Shown: positions 8,964 through 16,104, counted from the first letter of the stretch. The stretch is DNA of 35,543 bases from Nitrososphaerota archaeon (GCA_018668425.1 JABJDB010000090.1:1-35543); one strand, 5' to 3'. Notes: generated from the sequence alone by a model not told the origin. Program-made: numbers and translations.

Positions 8964-9059
8964 TTAATTGGTTTCTTCATGACCACAATGAATACATCTT
9001 TTTGAAGATAATATTTCAAACCATGCAAAATGATGAATAAATCCTTCTTTACAACTCAT
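8964..9059 (-). CDS. 31-residue zinc-ribbon microprotein
   Basis: The frame reads from an ATG at 9059 to a TAA at 8964. It has C3, H9 and H10, then C22-I-H-C25-G, then H27. The RCIHCGHEE motif mirrors the CIHCG of the 28-residue neighbour, with which it is convergent (28 bases apart). This shared motif on opposite strands is the main evidence that both are real. It has no recognisable larger domain. Function is unknown. Confidence 0.5.
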   Translation of the reverse strand: MSCKEGFIHHFAWFEILSSKRCIHCGHEETN

Positions 9060-9219
9060 AGGGTATTAGTTTTTCAAACAGGGATTCAAAGATGATGGTC
9101 AAAAACAGTATCGATCTTAAAATCTAATTTTAAACTAGAGGTTATTTACAAATTTGAAGCAAATTTTTGAATATTTCATACAAATGATATTTTAATGAGA
9201 CAAAAAGTATCATTGTAAA

Positions 9220-9570
9220 TTGACTGAGCAAAAATTAGAAGGATCAGGAGGATACGTTATAGCAGATATCACTGAAGCTCAGACTAAAAATGCAGATTTA
9301 GGAGTAGGAAAATTATTTTTAGGCAAGGCAGGAAAATTAGAGGCAGAAAAAATGTCAAAGCATTACTGTAAAAAATGTGAGACAGAATTCAACAATCCTC
9401 CAAAAATTCACCTTGAACAAAATACAGATGAACAAGTTGCAGATAATCTAGTATTGATTGAAAGAGGTCAGTACACATGTGAAAAATGTGATTCAATCAT
9501 TGGGGAATACAGAGTTTTCAAAAAGAATGACGAATCAAGTGAGGCAGGAAATGCCAAACCAGCACAGTAA
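9220..9570 (+). CDS. Zinc-ribbon hypothetical protein, 116 aa
   Basis: Two CxxC pairs, in HYCKKCETEF (about residues 49-52) and YTCEKCDSIIG (about 86-89), form a split zinc ribbon. They are separated by a 33-residue acidic insert. The N-terminal ~45 residues (YVIADITEAQTKNADLGVGK) are probably a folded lead-in. The C-terminus is polar and disordered. The start is TTG at 9220. It has no DNA-binding helix I recognise. It may bind zinc in transcription or translation, but the family is unknown to me. Confidence 0.75.
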   Translation: MTEQKLEGSGGYVIADITEAQTKNADLGVGKLFLGKAGKLEAEKMSKHYCKKCETEFNNPPKIHLEQNTDEQVADNLVLIERGQYTCEKCDSIIGEYRVFKKNDESSEAGNAKPAQ

Positions 9571-9617
9571 TTGATTTGACACATATTCAATAAATAGGGT
9601 AATTTTCTAAAAGATAC

Positions 9618-9755
9618 ATGGCAAATCAAAAATGCGTATCATGTGGAATTAGTTTCTTTTCTCCAATGGGTAAAGACAAATGTTCCAAATGTGATGGACA
9701 AGAATCACAAGGACACGAAGGTCATGATTCTTGTGGTTGTGGACACAGCCATTAA
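9618..9755 (+). CDS. 45-residue zinc ribbon with a His/Cys metal-binding tail
   Basis: The frame encodes a zinc ribbon with CVSCG (C6/C9) and CSKCDG (C22/C25). A C-terminal tail reads HEGHDSCGCGHSH, containing four His and two Cys within 13 residues, and could bind further Zn, Cu or Ni. The ATG at 9618 lies 47 bases beyond the stop of the 116-residue zinc-ribbon gene on the same strand. The amino-acid pattern makes chance unlikely. Function is unknown; metal buffering or sensing is an inference. Confidence 0.7.
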   Translation: MANQKCVSCGISFFSPMGKDKCSKCDGQESQGHEGHDSCGCGHSH

Positions 9756-9804
9756 TTCATTTTTTTTATAACATGCATATATTGAGCAAAAAAGTATCAA
9801 AATC

Positions 9805-10314
9805 ATGGTAAAGACATCTGTCCAAATGAAAGAAATGATAGAAGAATTTATCAAAATTACCAAAATCAATTATGAAGATCAGACAGAAAAAATTAGAGAA
9901 AAAAGTCAAGCGATTGAATGGCAATTCAGAGTGGGGGCAAACGTAATTGTCAGTAAAAATTCAAACAGAGATGACAGAGTTCACCTTAATGTAAATATGA
10001 GATTCCCACCAAATGATGCAAAATTACTAGTTATGAAGAATCCATCATTTTCAAAAGCAATAATGGAGATTAGTGAGATTTGTGCAATTTGTAATGTAGG
10101 TCATCAGTGGATTAAAGATAAAGAAAACATTGCAGGATTGGCTATTTTTTCACATGTAGATGAACTGAATTTAGATAGAATATCATTTCACAACACATGG
10201 GATAATGTAGCCAGGGTTTCAGGACACGTTCAAAAAATATTACGTTCAAATTTCAGCGGATTTTCATCTCAGGGCAATCAGGGTGAAACAACTGAAAAAT
10301 CAATGTATGGATAA
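9805..10314 (+). CDS. Conserved hypothetical protein, 169 aa (DUF2299-like?)
   Basis: The protein is soluble, without signal peptide or membrane segment. A mixed alpha/beta domain includes QAIEWQFRVGANVIVSKN and DRVHLNVNMRFPP, followed by a helical C-terminal half with two Cys (EICAICNVG). The shape resembles the archaeal DUF2299 group, but I am not sure of that assignment. It is the last gene before the left 18-bp repeat at 10353-10370. On the empty-site model it would be convergent with argS. Confidence 0.75.
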   Translation: MVKTSVQMKEMIEEFIKITKINYEDQTEKIREKSQAIEWQFRVGANVIVSKNSNRDDRVHLNVNMRFPPNDAKLLVMKNPSFSKAIMEISEICAICNVGHQWIKDKENIAGLAIFSHVDELNLDRISFHNTWDNVARVSGHVQKILRSNFSGFSSQGNQGETTEKSMYG

Positions 10315-10352
10315 AATTCCAAAGATTTATGAGCCATTTGTATTAATTTTAC

Positions 10353-10370
10353 AGTAATTGGTTTGCACGC
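10353..10370 (+). repeat. Left copy of 18-bp direct repeat (candidate attL)
   Basis: The sequence AGTAATTGGTTTGCACGC occurs here and again, exactly, at 16050-16067. Similarity continues weakly outside (TTT upstream, one mismatch then AA downstream). It is in the intergenic space 38 bases after the stop of the 169-residue hypothetical protein. The second copy lies 45 bases from the start of a tyrosine recombinase gene, which is the arrangement of attachment sites. Confidence 0.6.
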
Positions 10371-10496
10371 TAATTATTGTTGATTAAAAGTTGGCCAGTC
10401 GTAAAAATTATTCATCTAATACAGATTAGACAAACTCAAGATTATCTACAATTCCAACATGTTCGATATTTAGTCTCATAATCGATGTCAATTTCA

Positions 10497-10736
10497 TCAA
10501 TTTTCATTATTCTGTATCTCTTCTATTTTTTCTTCTTCTTCAAACATAACTCGTTCAAACTCTTTTCTTAAATGATCACATTTTGTTTGTTTTTCATCTT
10601 CATCCATTTTTGAGAATCGGATGTTCCTAATTTCATCCACAATTGCAGAAATTTTAGCATTTGTTTCAAACATTATGTCATCAATCTTTTTCTGTGTATC
10701 TGAATCCATAGTCATATCATAAGAAATGCTCCACAT
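10497..10736 (-). CDS. Small acidic coiled-coil protein, 79 aa
   Basis: Almost the whole protein is predicted helix, with heptad-like spacing (KKIDDIMFETNAKISAIVDEIRNI) and a strongly acidic C-terminal half (FEEEEKIEEIQ). There is no membrane segment and only one Cys. The given ATG at 10736 could be replaced by in-frame Met codons at residues 8 or 10. It is the first gene inside the left repeat. I do not recognise a family; protein-protein interaction is the only reasonable suggestion. Confidence 0.6.
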   Translation of the reverse strand: MWSISYDMTMDSDTQKKIDDIMFETNAKISAIVDEIRNIRFSKMDEDEKQTKCDHLRKEFERVMFEEEEKIEEIQNNEN

Positions 10737-10881
10737 TAGGATTATCTTGATTTTTATTTCTGATAATCAAGGATTTTCTTTTAATTGTAAGATAATGAAC
10801 AACATGTAAAAATTATAAAATATGATACAAACAAGATTTACAGAATTTCATCAAACATACAAAAGAATAGAGTAGATTAAT

Positions 10882-11538
10882 CTATTTTTTACCAAATTTT
10901 CCTAACAAAGGAACAAAAACATAATTAGATTGATTTTTGATTTCAATATTTCCCACAGATGTTTTTTTTAGTAAAATTAACGATTGTGAAGTATCACCAA
11001 CTGGTGCAAGTAAAAGTCCATTTTCCTTTAATTGTTCAAGTAAAGGTAAAGGAATTTCTGTGCATGCAGCAGTAATTATTATTCTATCATAAGGAGATGC
11101 TTTTAGATATCCAAGGCTACCATCACCCAAAATAACATGAACATTTTTTATTTTTAAACTTCTTAGATTCACTTGAGCAAATTTTACTAACTCTGGATGT
11201 AGTTCAACAGAATAAACAGTTCCTTCTCCTACCAAATAAGAAAGAATTCCACTTTGCCAACCGGAACCAGTACCAATCTCAAGAATATTTTGTCCATTTT
11301 TAACATCCAACCATTCAGTCATTCTAGATACAACACCAGGTTGAGAGATAGTTTGATTTTTCATAATTGGTAGTGGTTCATTGTAATATGCATAATCTAG
11401 TTCAGATTTTGGAACGAATTTGTGCCTCGGGATATTTCTAAATGCCAATTCTACGTTATGGTTGGTTAGATATCTAGAATTTTTCAGATAGGAAATTAAA
11501 TCGTTTAGTGCTATATGATATTTTTTTTCTATCTTCAT
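10882..11538 (-). CDS. pcm: Protein-L-isoaspartate O-methyltransferase
   Basis: PIMT methylates isoaspartyl residues in aged proteins with SAM, starting their repair. The 218-residue length is standard. Visible motifs are the substrate-binding region with FVPKSELDYAYYNEPLPI and TISQPGVVSRM, then motif I NILEIGTGSGWQSGIL near residue 85, VYSVELHPELVKFA, and the later GDGSLGYLKASPYDRIIITAA. There is no signal peptide. It lies inside the candidate island, 19 bases downstream of a UspA gene on the same strand, which fits a stress/repair cargo. Confidence 0.95.
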   Translation of the reverse strand: MKIEKKYHIALNDLISYLKNSRYLTNHNVELAFRNIPRHKFVPKSELDYAYYNEPLPIMKNQTISQPGVVSRMTEWLDVKNGQNILEIGTGSGWQSGILSYLVGEGTVYSVELHPELVKFAQVNLRSLKIKNVHVILGDGSLGYLKASPYDRIIITAACTEIPLPLLEQLKENGLLLAPVGDTSQSLILLKKTSVGNIEIKNQSNYVFVPLLGKFGKK

Positions 11539-11557
11539 TTGGATTAATCTCCAACAA

Positions 11558-11983
11558 TTATTTTACAATCATAACTGGAATTGTAGATTTATGAAGTACG
11601 TGATTTGATGTGCTACCAAAAAACATCTCTTTTGCAGAACCCATTCCTCTTGAACCAATTACTATAAGATCAAAATTTTTTTTCTCAGCAATATCTACAA
11701 TTCTTTTCCCACTATCACCATAAGAAACCCTATCTGAAAATAAAATTCCATTTTGTGCTGACCTTAATTTAGCTTTTTTCATGATTTGTTCTGCATGTTT
11801 TAACAACATTTTTTCTAATGATGATATTGGCTCACTTGTTTGAGGTTTAACCATACCTAATACATACACCCCAGTAATCATAGCTTGGCATTGTCTTGCC
11901 ACATTAATTGCAGTATCAAGACCACGAAAAGAATTAGGAGAACCATCTAAAGGAACAAGAATTTTTTTAATTTTAGGTAGCAC
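11558..11983 (-). CDS. Universal stress protein (UspA family), 141 aa
   Basis: This is a single-domain Usp of 141 residues. The N-terminal strand and loop read KKILVPLDGSPNS. The ATP-binding signature GX2GX9G(S/T) is complete as GSRGMGSAKEMFFGSTSN, so an ATP-binding type is expected. It is one of three Usp genes in a row inside the candidate island, and it ends 19 bases before pcm. It is closest in its C-terminal motif to the 12103 and 29361 paralogues (GMG...KE.FFGSTSN.VLHK). The signal sensed is unknown. Confidence 0.93.
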   Translation of the reverse strand: MLPKIKKILVPLDGSPNSFRGLDTAINVARQCQAMITGVYVLGMVKPQTSEPISSLEKMLLKHAEQIMKKAKLRSAQNGILFSDRVSYGDSGKRIVDIAEKKNFDLIVIGSRGMGSAKEMFFGSTSNHVLHKSTIPVMIVK

Positions 11984-12102
11984 GTAATAAAATAAACTAC
12001 TTTGAAGTTTAAAGACTACTGTTATTACCTTAGTTGATTTTCAATAATGATAATTTCTAAATTTAAAATTTTTACAATTAATATTCAAAAACAGAATTAT
12101 AA

Positions 12103-12543
12103 TTATTTGATAATGGTTACTGGAGCCTTTGCTTTATGTAAAACAAAATTTGATGTACTTCCAAAAAATAATTCCTTTGGAAATCCCATTCCTCTTGAAC
12201 CTATAACAATTTGATCAATCTTATTTTTGGGATTATTAGCAAATGTGGTCAAGTCTATACCTGAAGAATGACCACCAATAACCACTCTTTCAAATTCAAT
12301 GCTATTTTTTTCTACTTTTTTCTTTGCAATATTCATTAATGCTTTAGATTCTTTTTTCCATTTTTTCTCTGGAAGTATAGGTGCACGAACAGCAGAAAAT
12401 GCACTAAAGCTTGTATCACTATGAACACCAATAATTATAGCGTCAGATTGTTTTGCAAATGAAATTGCCTTATCTAATCCTCTAAGAGAATTTTTTGATC
12501 CATCCAAACAAACCATAATTTTCTTATTATTCATACAAAACAA
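12103..12543 (-). CDS. Universal stress protein (UspA family), 146 aa
   Basis: The start of the fold reads KKIMVCLDGSKNSLRGLDKAI and the ATP-binding motif GSRGMGFPKELFFGSTSN is intact. Between them lies a His-containing loop (GVHSDTSF and VIGGHSSGIDLTT) that differs from the 11558 paralogue. The gene is separated by about 120 bases from its downstream Usp neighbour, room for an independent promoter. Its similarity to the 11558 and 29361 proteins points to gene duplication in this lineage. Confidence 0.92.
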   Translation of the reverse strand: MFCMNNKKIMVCLDGSKNSLRGLDKAISFAKQSDAIIIGVHSDTSFSAFSAVRAPILPEKKWKKESKALMNIAKKKVEKNSIEFERVVIGGHSSGIDLTTFANNPKNKIDQIVIGSRGMGFPKELFFGSTSNFVLHKAKAPVTIIK

Positions 12544-12643
12544 GAGATATACTTCCTATTTATTTCAAAAGATAATCGTTAATTTTGAAAACAAGTATTC
12601 ATACATGATTAAAAAGAATATTCTAATTAATCATGATTTTTAA

Positions 12644-13084
12644 TCATTTTGTCAATAATACAGGAGATTTAGCTTGTTGTGACACACTATTTGCTACACT
12701 ACCTAACAATAACTTGTTAAATCCTGTTCTACCATGAGAACCCATTACAATAAGATCCATTTTGTTAGTTTTTGCAAATGCTACTATTTGATTTGCTATA
12801 GCATATGTTGGAATTATTTTACTTTTGATTAATACATTTGATTTATTTTTTGTATTATTTACTAATTTTGTAATATTTTCTTTGGCAACTTTTTCTTCTT
12901 TTTTTAATATTGCTTTAGTATAACGTGAATCATAATACCATACACCACGATATACTGGTTTTAGAAGACATGCAAGAATTGTTATTTTTGAGTCATATTT
13001 TTCAGCCATATCTAATGCAGTCTTAAATGCATGAAGAGAATATTTTGAGCCATCATACGGAACTAAGATATTTTTAAAAATCAT
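12644..13084 (-). CDS. Universal stress protein (UspA family), divergent, 146 aa
   Basis: This Usp belongs to another subgroup than its two neighbours. Its N-terminus is FKNILVPYDGSKYSLHAFKTAL and its ATP-binding motif is GSHGRTGFNKLLLGSVANSV, the RTG...LLLGSVA form common in bacteria and archaea. It contains a Lys-rich middle with VKAYR-like variation (PVYRGVWYYDSRY) unlike the other copies. It starts the Usp run in the transcriptional direction, after a 184-base gap from the small membrane protein. No domain other than Usp is seen. Confidence 0.93.
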   Translation of the reverse strand: MIFKNILVPYDGSKYSLHAFKTALDMAEKYDSKITILACLLKPVYRGVWYYDSRYTKAILKKEEKVAKENITKLVNNTKNKSNVLIKSKIIPTYAIANQIVAFAKTNKMDLIVMGSHGRTGFNKLLLGSVANSVSQQAKSPVLLTK

Positions 13085-13267
13085 AAATGTTCATAGTGTC
13101 TAAATCATTAAAAGTGTATATCATATTTTTCAAAGATGAAAATCAAATTACATTTTTGTTGATATGTTTTATTTTCTATAGATATTTCCATAATTCAAAC
13201 TGATTCTATTCATGACTTTATTTTCTTAAAGGGTACAAAGTAAACCCAATATTCTAATTTTTGAAAA

Positions 13268-13342
13268 TTACGTAAATAAGATAGCTATAGAAATAACAAT
13301 CAATGTAATTCCTGCCACAATTATTACACCTTTAAAGAACAT
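13268..13342 (-). CDS. 24-residue single-span membrane microprotein
   Basis: From an ATG at 13342 the frame encodes MFFKGVIIVAGITLIVISIA and four more residues, that is one membrane helix after a short FFKG lead. It starts 26 bases after the stop of the cupredoxin gene on the same strand, so it may be translated from the same transcript. Such a clean hydrophobic frame is suggestive, but 24 codons can arise by chance in A/T-rich DNA. Confidence 0.4.
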   Translation of the reverse strand: MFFKGVIIVAGITLIVISIAILFT

Positions 13343-13368
13343 TTTTAGTCATCAAATATTTCCCTATA

Positions 13369-13953
13369 TTACTTTACAGTAACTGAAGCTTTTGCCCAAG
13401 GATGAATCATACAAAAGTAAGAATATTTTCCTGTGTCATCAAATTTATGTGAAAATGTTTCATTTGATTTTATTAATCCGCTATTAAATTCCCCATCAGG
13501 ACCAGAAATAATATTTCCACTTGTTACTGTATGTACTGAAGAATCATCATTTTTCCATATTACTTCACCACCTTTGAAAATTATCAATGATGGTGGATCA
13601 TAACATTTGTCTACTTCACATCCTGGAACTGACGTACCTTTTGGAATACCAACTAGTCTTGCAGGAAGTTTGGAAGTGGTTAATTCCTTAGTGGTTTCTA
13701 TTACTTCTTCAGCTGATTGTTTTCCCTTCTCAATTACTTGTTCAGTTTTTTCTGCTGCATGTTTTGCATCTTCTATTGTTTGTTTAGTAACTAACATTTC
13801 AAATTCTATTTCTTTTTTTCCATTTTCTATTGAAATTTCATTAGAAGGTAATGAAACATCAGATACAAAATTAGAGTTAATTCCAGCAAATCCAACCCCT
13901 ATTGCTACTATTACAATAGATACAGCAATTCCTGCTTTATCCATAGAAGTCAT
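13369..13953 (-). CDS. Membrane-anchored plastocyanin-like cupredoxin
   Basis: Residues 8-25 form an N-terminal membrane anchor or signal peptide. A charged helical stalk follows at about 52-95, then a cupredoxin domain from about 100 to 194, facing outside the cell. Type 1 copper ligands are H141 (SSVHTVTSG), C181 and H184 (YFCMIHPW). The usual axial Met after HPW is Ala187. An extra Cys pair, C112 and C117, may form a disulfide. Such proteins carry electrons in the copper-based respiration and ammonia oxidation of this group. The cupredoxin-like gene at 14012 is upstream on the same strand. Confidence 0.92.
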   Translation of the reverse strand: MTSMDKAGIAVSIVIVAIGVGFAGINSNFVSDVSLPSNEISIENGKKEIEFEMLVTKQTIEDAKHAAEKTEQVIEKGKQSAEEVIETTKELTTSKLPARLVGIPKGTSVPGCEVDKCYDPPSLIIFKGGEVIWKNDDSSVHTVTSGNIISGPDGEFNSGLIKSNETFSHKFDDTGKYSYFCMIHPWAKASVTVK

Positions 13954-14011
13954 AAAGTAAAATTGCTATCTTGTACTAATAAATAGAAAATAGAATATTC
14001 AGATTTGAAAA

Positions 14012-14503
14012 TCATATCAAATCATTCCAAATACCTGTAAATTCATCACTAGGTACAACAGTTCTTACTTCTAGAAATCCTAAATGTTCAAGCCATTGTC
14101 TTTTATCAAAATATTTGTAGACTCCTTCTTTGTTAGGATAAATAGTAAGGGTTTCTTGTTCTCCAATCTCTAAAAGATCTGTTTGGATATCTAATCCATC
14201 AATGTATAATCGATGTTCTGTATCACCATTATTTATGACAGTTAACAAATACGCAAAATTAGTTCTAGTAATAAGATGAGGGTTAGGTTCTCCACCTATA
14301 CCTATAATTCCTCGGAGTTGAACTTGTCCATCTACATCTTCAAAGACAACAGTTTGTTCAACACGTTCTTGCCAAAAAATGGAAACATGTCGTACATTTC
14401 CTTGACCAATAAACCCAATTATTACTGCCAAAGATACAACACCGATTAAAATTGCAGCAAGTATCAGTGTTTTATCCTTTGAGATCATAATTTGAATTAC
14501 CAT
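14012..14503 (-). CDS. Membrane-anchored cupredoxin-like protein without copper cysteine
   Basis: One N-terminal membrane helix (about residues 10-32, ILAAILIGVVSLAVIIGFI) is followed by an extracellular beta domain. The latter part has the rhythm of a cupredoxin: NNGDTEHRLYIDGL, LEIGEQETLTIYPNKEGVYKYF, then EHLGFLEVRTV where the metal-binding loop would be. The Cys of a type 1 or CuA site is absent, although several His remain. It could be a structural partner of the cupredoxin encoded downstream on the same strand. The cupredoxin-fold assignment is a pattern judgement. A later Met at residue 6 is another possible start. Confidence 0.65.
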   Translation of the reverse strand: MVIQIMISKDKTLILAAILIGVVSLAVIIGFIGQGNVRHVSIFWQERVEQTVVFEDVDGQVQLRGIIGIGGEPNPHLITRTNFAYLLTVINNGDTEHRLYIDGLDIQTDLLEIGEQETLTIYPNKEGVYKYFDKRQWLEHLGFLEVRTVVPSDEFTGIWNDLI

Positions 14504-14539
14504 TGTAAGAATAAAAAATAATGTTAAAAAATAAGAGAA

Positions 14540-14743
14540 TTAACTTGTTGGGTTCATTGCAGCAGCACGATCTTTTACTTTTTGATCAACTAAAGCATCA
14601 ACATATTGACCTGGTTGGGCATTACAATCACCAATGTTAACTGAAAAACCATCAAAGGTTTCTCCAATACAGCCTTCATCTGTAATTGCTATTATTTTGA
14701 CTAACTCCATATTTGTTTCAGGTGCAGTATAGAACATCATCAA
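14540..14743 (-). CDS. Small exported-looking hypothetical protein, 67 aa
   Basis: The predicted protein has two Cys (DEGCIGETF and NIGDCNAQPG) that could form a disulfide, and an acidic middle. The assigned start is TTG at 14743, with ATG codons following immediately. In frame upstream of the start the sequence encodes about 13 more residues that are hydrophobic (QKSILLVIL), which would complete a signal peptide with the MMFYTAPETN segment. No ATG, GTG or TTG was found there to begin it. The true start is therefore uncertain. Gene neighbours on the same strand encode exported copper-type proteins. Confidence 0.55.
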   Translation of the reverse strand: MMMFYTAPETNMELVKIIAITDEGCIGETFDGFSVNIGDCNAQPGQYVDALVDQKVKDRAAAMNPTS

Positions 14744-14778
14744 TATAACTAATAATATTGATTTTTGTAAATTCTTGA

Positions 14779-15222
14779 TTAAGGATTTGTGGATTGTAAA
14801 TGTTTTTCAATTTTCTCCAATAGTTTTTGTTTTAATTCGGGATCATCAACTGTATGTTCAAGCAAGTCTTTCATTAGTAGATGGTGTCTATCCATTTCAT
14901 CCATTACTTGTTGCTTCATCATAGGATCATTAATTCCAGACATCATCATGTCATGCATTGAAGTATGTTGAGACATACCACTCATCATACCTGTCATGTT
15001 TCCCATCATGTCTGAATCCATCATGTTGTTTCCCATCATACCTGAATCCATCCATTGTTGTGACATTCTAGGATTATTTGACATCATTTGATCAAACAAT
15101 TCTTGATTTTGAAATTTCATAGACATTGGATTATACGTATTTGCAAAATAAGCATAACTTACACCAATTCCTACAATGAAAACAGCAATTACAATTGCAA
15201 TCAAAATATACTGATTAACCAT
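14779..15222 (-). CDS. Methionine/histidine-rich membrane-anchored protein (putative copper binder)
   Basis: The protein has a membrane anchor at residues 5-27 and then an extracytoplasmic region very rich in Met (about 26 of 147 residues). Repeats of MM, GMM and SGMSQH-type motifs occupy roughly residues 45-105, followed by a helix with HH and several Glu/Lys. Met-rich segments bind Cu(I) in other proteins, so periplasmic-side copper binding or delivery is inferred. It is the first gene of a same-strand run with the cupredoxins. It is not a recognised named family. Confidence 0.72.
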   Translation of the reverse strand: MVNQYILIAIVIAVFIVGIGVSYAYFANTYNPMSMKFQNQELFDQMMSNNPRMSQQWMDSGMMGNNMMDSDMMGNMTGMMSGMSQHTSMHDMMMSGINDPMMKQQVMDEMDRHHLLMKDLLEHTVDDPELKQKLLEKIEKHLQSTNP

Positions 15223-15306
15223 ATGAAATTATCAAAATAATTTTCAATATAATTAATAAGCATGATTTTCAGTGATGGTTTTTAAAAATGGTTTTGTATG
15301 TTTTCT

Positions 15307-15314
15307 CTATATAG
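15307..15314 (+). promoter_or_regulatory. TATA box for small membrane protein
   Basis: CTATATAG is centred 24 bases before the ATG at 15335. This fits an archaeal promoter whose transcript starts at or near the start codon, and it argues for that ATG rather than earlier in-frame ones. Confidence 0.5.
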
Positions 15315-15334
15315 GACATCCCATACTCATACGT

Positions 15335-15499
15335 ATGATTCGAGGATCTCCAAGATATGTCATGATAGCATTTTTTGCATTAGGAGTATTACTTGTAGGA
15401 TTTTCATTATGGGCATTATATTTAACAGATATTCCACAAGAACAATTCTTAGAGGATCCAATTGTTTCATCAGAATCTGCATACAGTAAAATAGCATAA
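15335..15499 (+). CDS. Small single-span membrane protein, 54 aa
   Basis: The protein starts MIRGSPRYVM and has one membrane helix of about residues 9-30 (IAFFALGVLLVGFSLWALYL). A short acidic tail, DIPQEQFLEDPIVSSES, follows. It is the only gene on the plus strand within the candidate island. Its 3' end overlaps the truncated recombinase on the other strand, so either its tail or the recombinase end was created by a rearrangement. A longer frame from 15272 exists, but the TATA box position favours this start. Function is unknown. Confidence 0.5.
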   Translation: MIRGSPRYVMIAFFALGVLLVGFSLWALYLTDIPQEQFLEDPIVSSESAYSKIA

Positions 15500-16049
15500 C
15501 ACCCATGTCCATTCCATTCCATCATAGTGAGATGTTTCATAAGTAATGGATGATCATGGACTCCAATTCGGGCGCCAGTTGATGCTTGAAAATGAATTAA
15601 TGCTTTGTTTCTCAAATATGGAGTGTATTCAATCATCAATGCAATTTGTTCTGTAGTCCATGCCTTGAAACCAGAACGTTTGACTTCTTTTGGAAATAAT
15701 GCCTCAAGTGGCTTCCATTTTATGTCATTTTCACGATAATTGGAGTTTAGTAGCCATTTGATTCCTCGAAACATTTTGGGAACAGTGTTTGCAGATAGAT
15801 CATTGTTGTTCACTCGTTTTATCAAATGTCTGGTATATGAAACCAAAATTTTCTGCAATTCATCAGTGGGACAATCAATTAGTTCATCGTCTGACTTTAT
15901 TGGAGAGAGTTTGTAGAATTGAGATAATCGGAAATTGTAATCATTTTTGGTGGCAGTAGAAAAATTTGATTCAGATATAGTAATTTTATCAGCTAACTCA
16001 GACATTTAATGAAAAGTAAGGTTTATTGGCTTAAAACAATTCGTTTAAG

Positions 16050-16067
16050 AGTAATTGGTTTGCACGC
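16050..16067 (+). repeat. Right copy of 18-bp direct repeat (candidate attR)
   Basis: This is an exact second copy of AGTAATTGGTTTGCACGC, 5697 bases from the first at 10353-10370. It lies between the integrase start (16005) and the argS terminator. It does not resemble a tRNA 3' end, so the attachment site would be intergenic. Confidence 0.6.
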
Positions 16068-16104
16068 CAAGGTATTTTTGAAGAGTTTCGACTCATCAAA
16101 TACC

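Larger units (their letters stand above)
15307..16005 (-). pseudogene. Truncated tyrosine recombinase (phage-type integrase)
   Basis: From ATG 16005 the frame encodes a SAM-like N-terminal core-binding domain (about residues 15-115) and the start of the catalytic domain, with ALIHFQASTGARIG containing the first catalytic Arg. It then shows HDHPLLMKHLTMMEW and GCYAILLYADSD, typical of archaeal integrases up to about residue 175. The remaining ~55 residues are only the antisense reading of the small membrane-protein gene. The second half of the catalytic domain, with the HxxR and the Tyr nucleophile, is missing. It cannot be active. It sits 45 bases inside the right 18-bp repeat and reads inward. 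Confidence 0.8.
10353..16067. mobile_element. Candidate decayed integrated element bounded by 18-bp direct repeats
   Basis: About 5.7 kb lies between two identical 18-bp repeats. A truncated tyrosine recombinase gene sits at the right edge, reading inward, so its start is next to the right repeat. Most other genes share the minus strand: a coiled-coil protein, PIMT, three UspA proteins, a cupredoxin, a cupredoxin-like protein, a Met-rich exported protein and small membrane proteins. Housekeeping genes flank it (a 169-residue hypothetical and argS, both pointing inward). No replication, conjugation or capsid gene is visible, so it would be a cargo island or remnant. The repeats and integrase are seen directly; mobility is inferred. 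Confidence 0.58.

Noticed and set aside
10435-10497. A 23-codon minus-strand frame overlapping the stop of the 79-residue coiled-coil gene
   Set aside because: It has no motif and chance frames of this size are common in A/T-rich DNA.
10740-10790. Inverted repeat near CTTGATT and AATCAAGG upstream of the coiled-coil gene
   Set aside because: The stem is short, contains a G-U pair and is not followed by a T-run; it may be chance.
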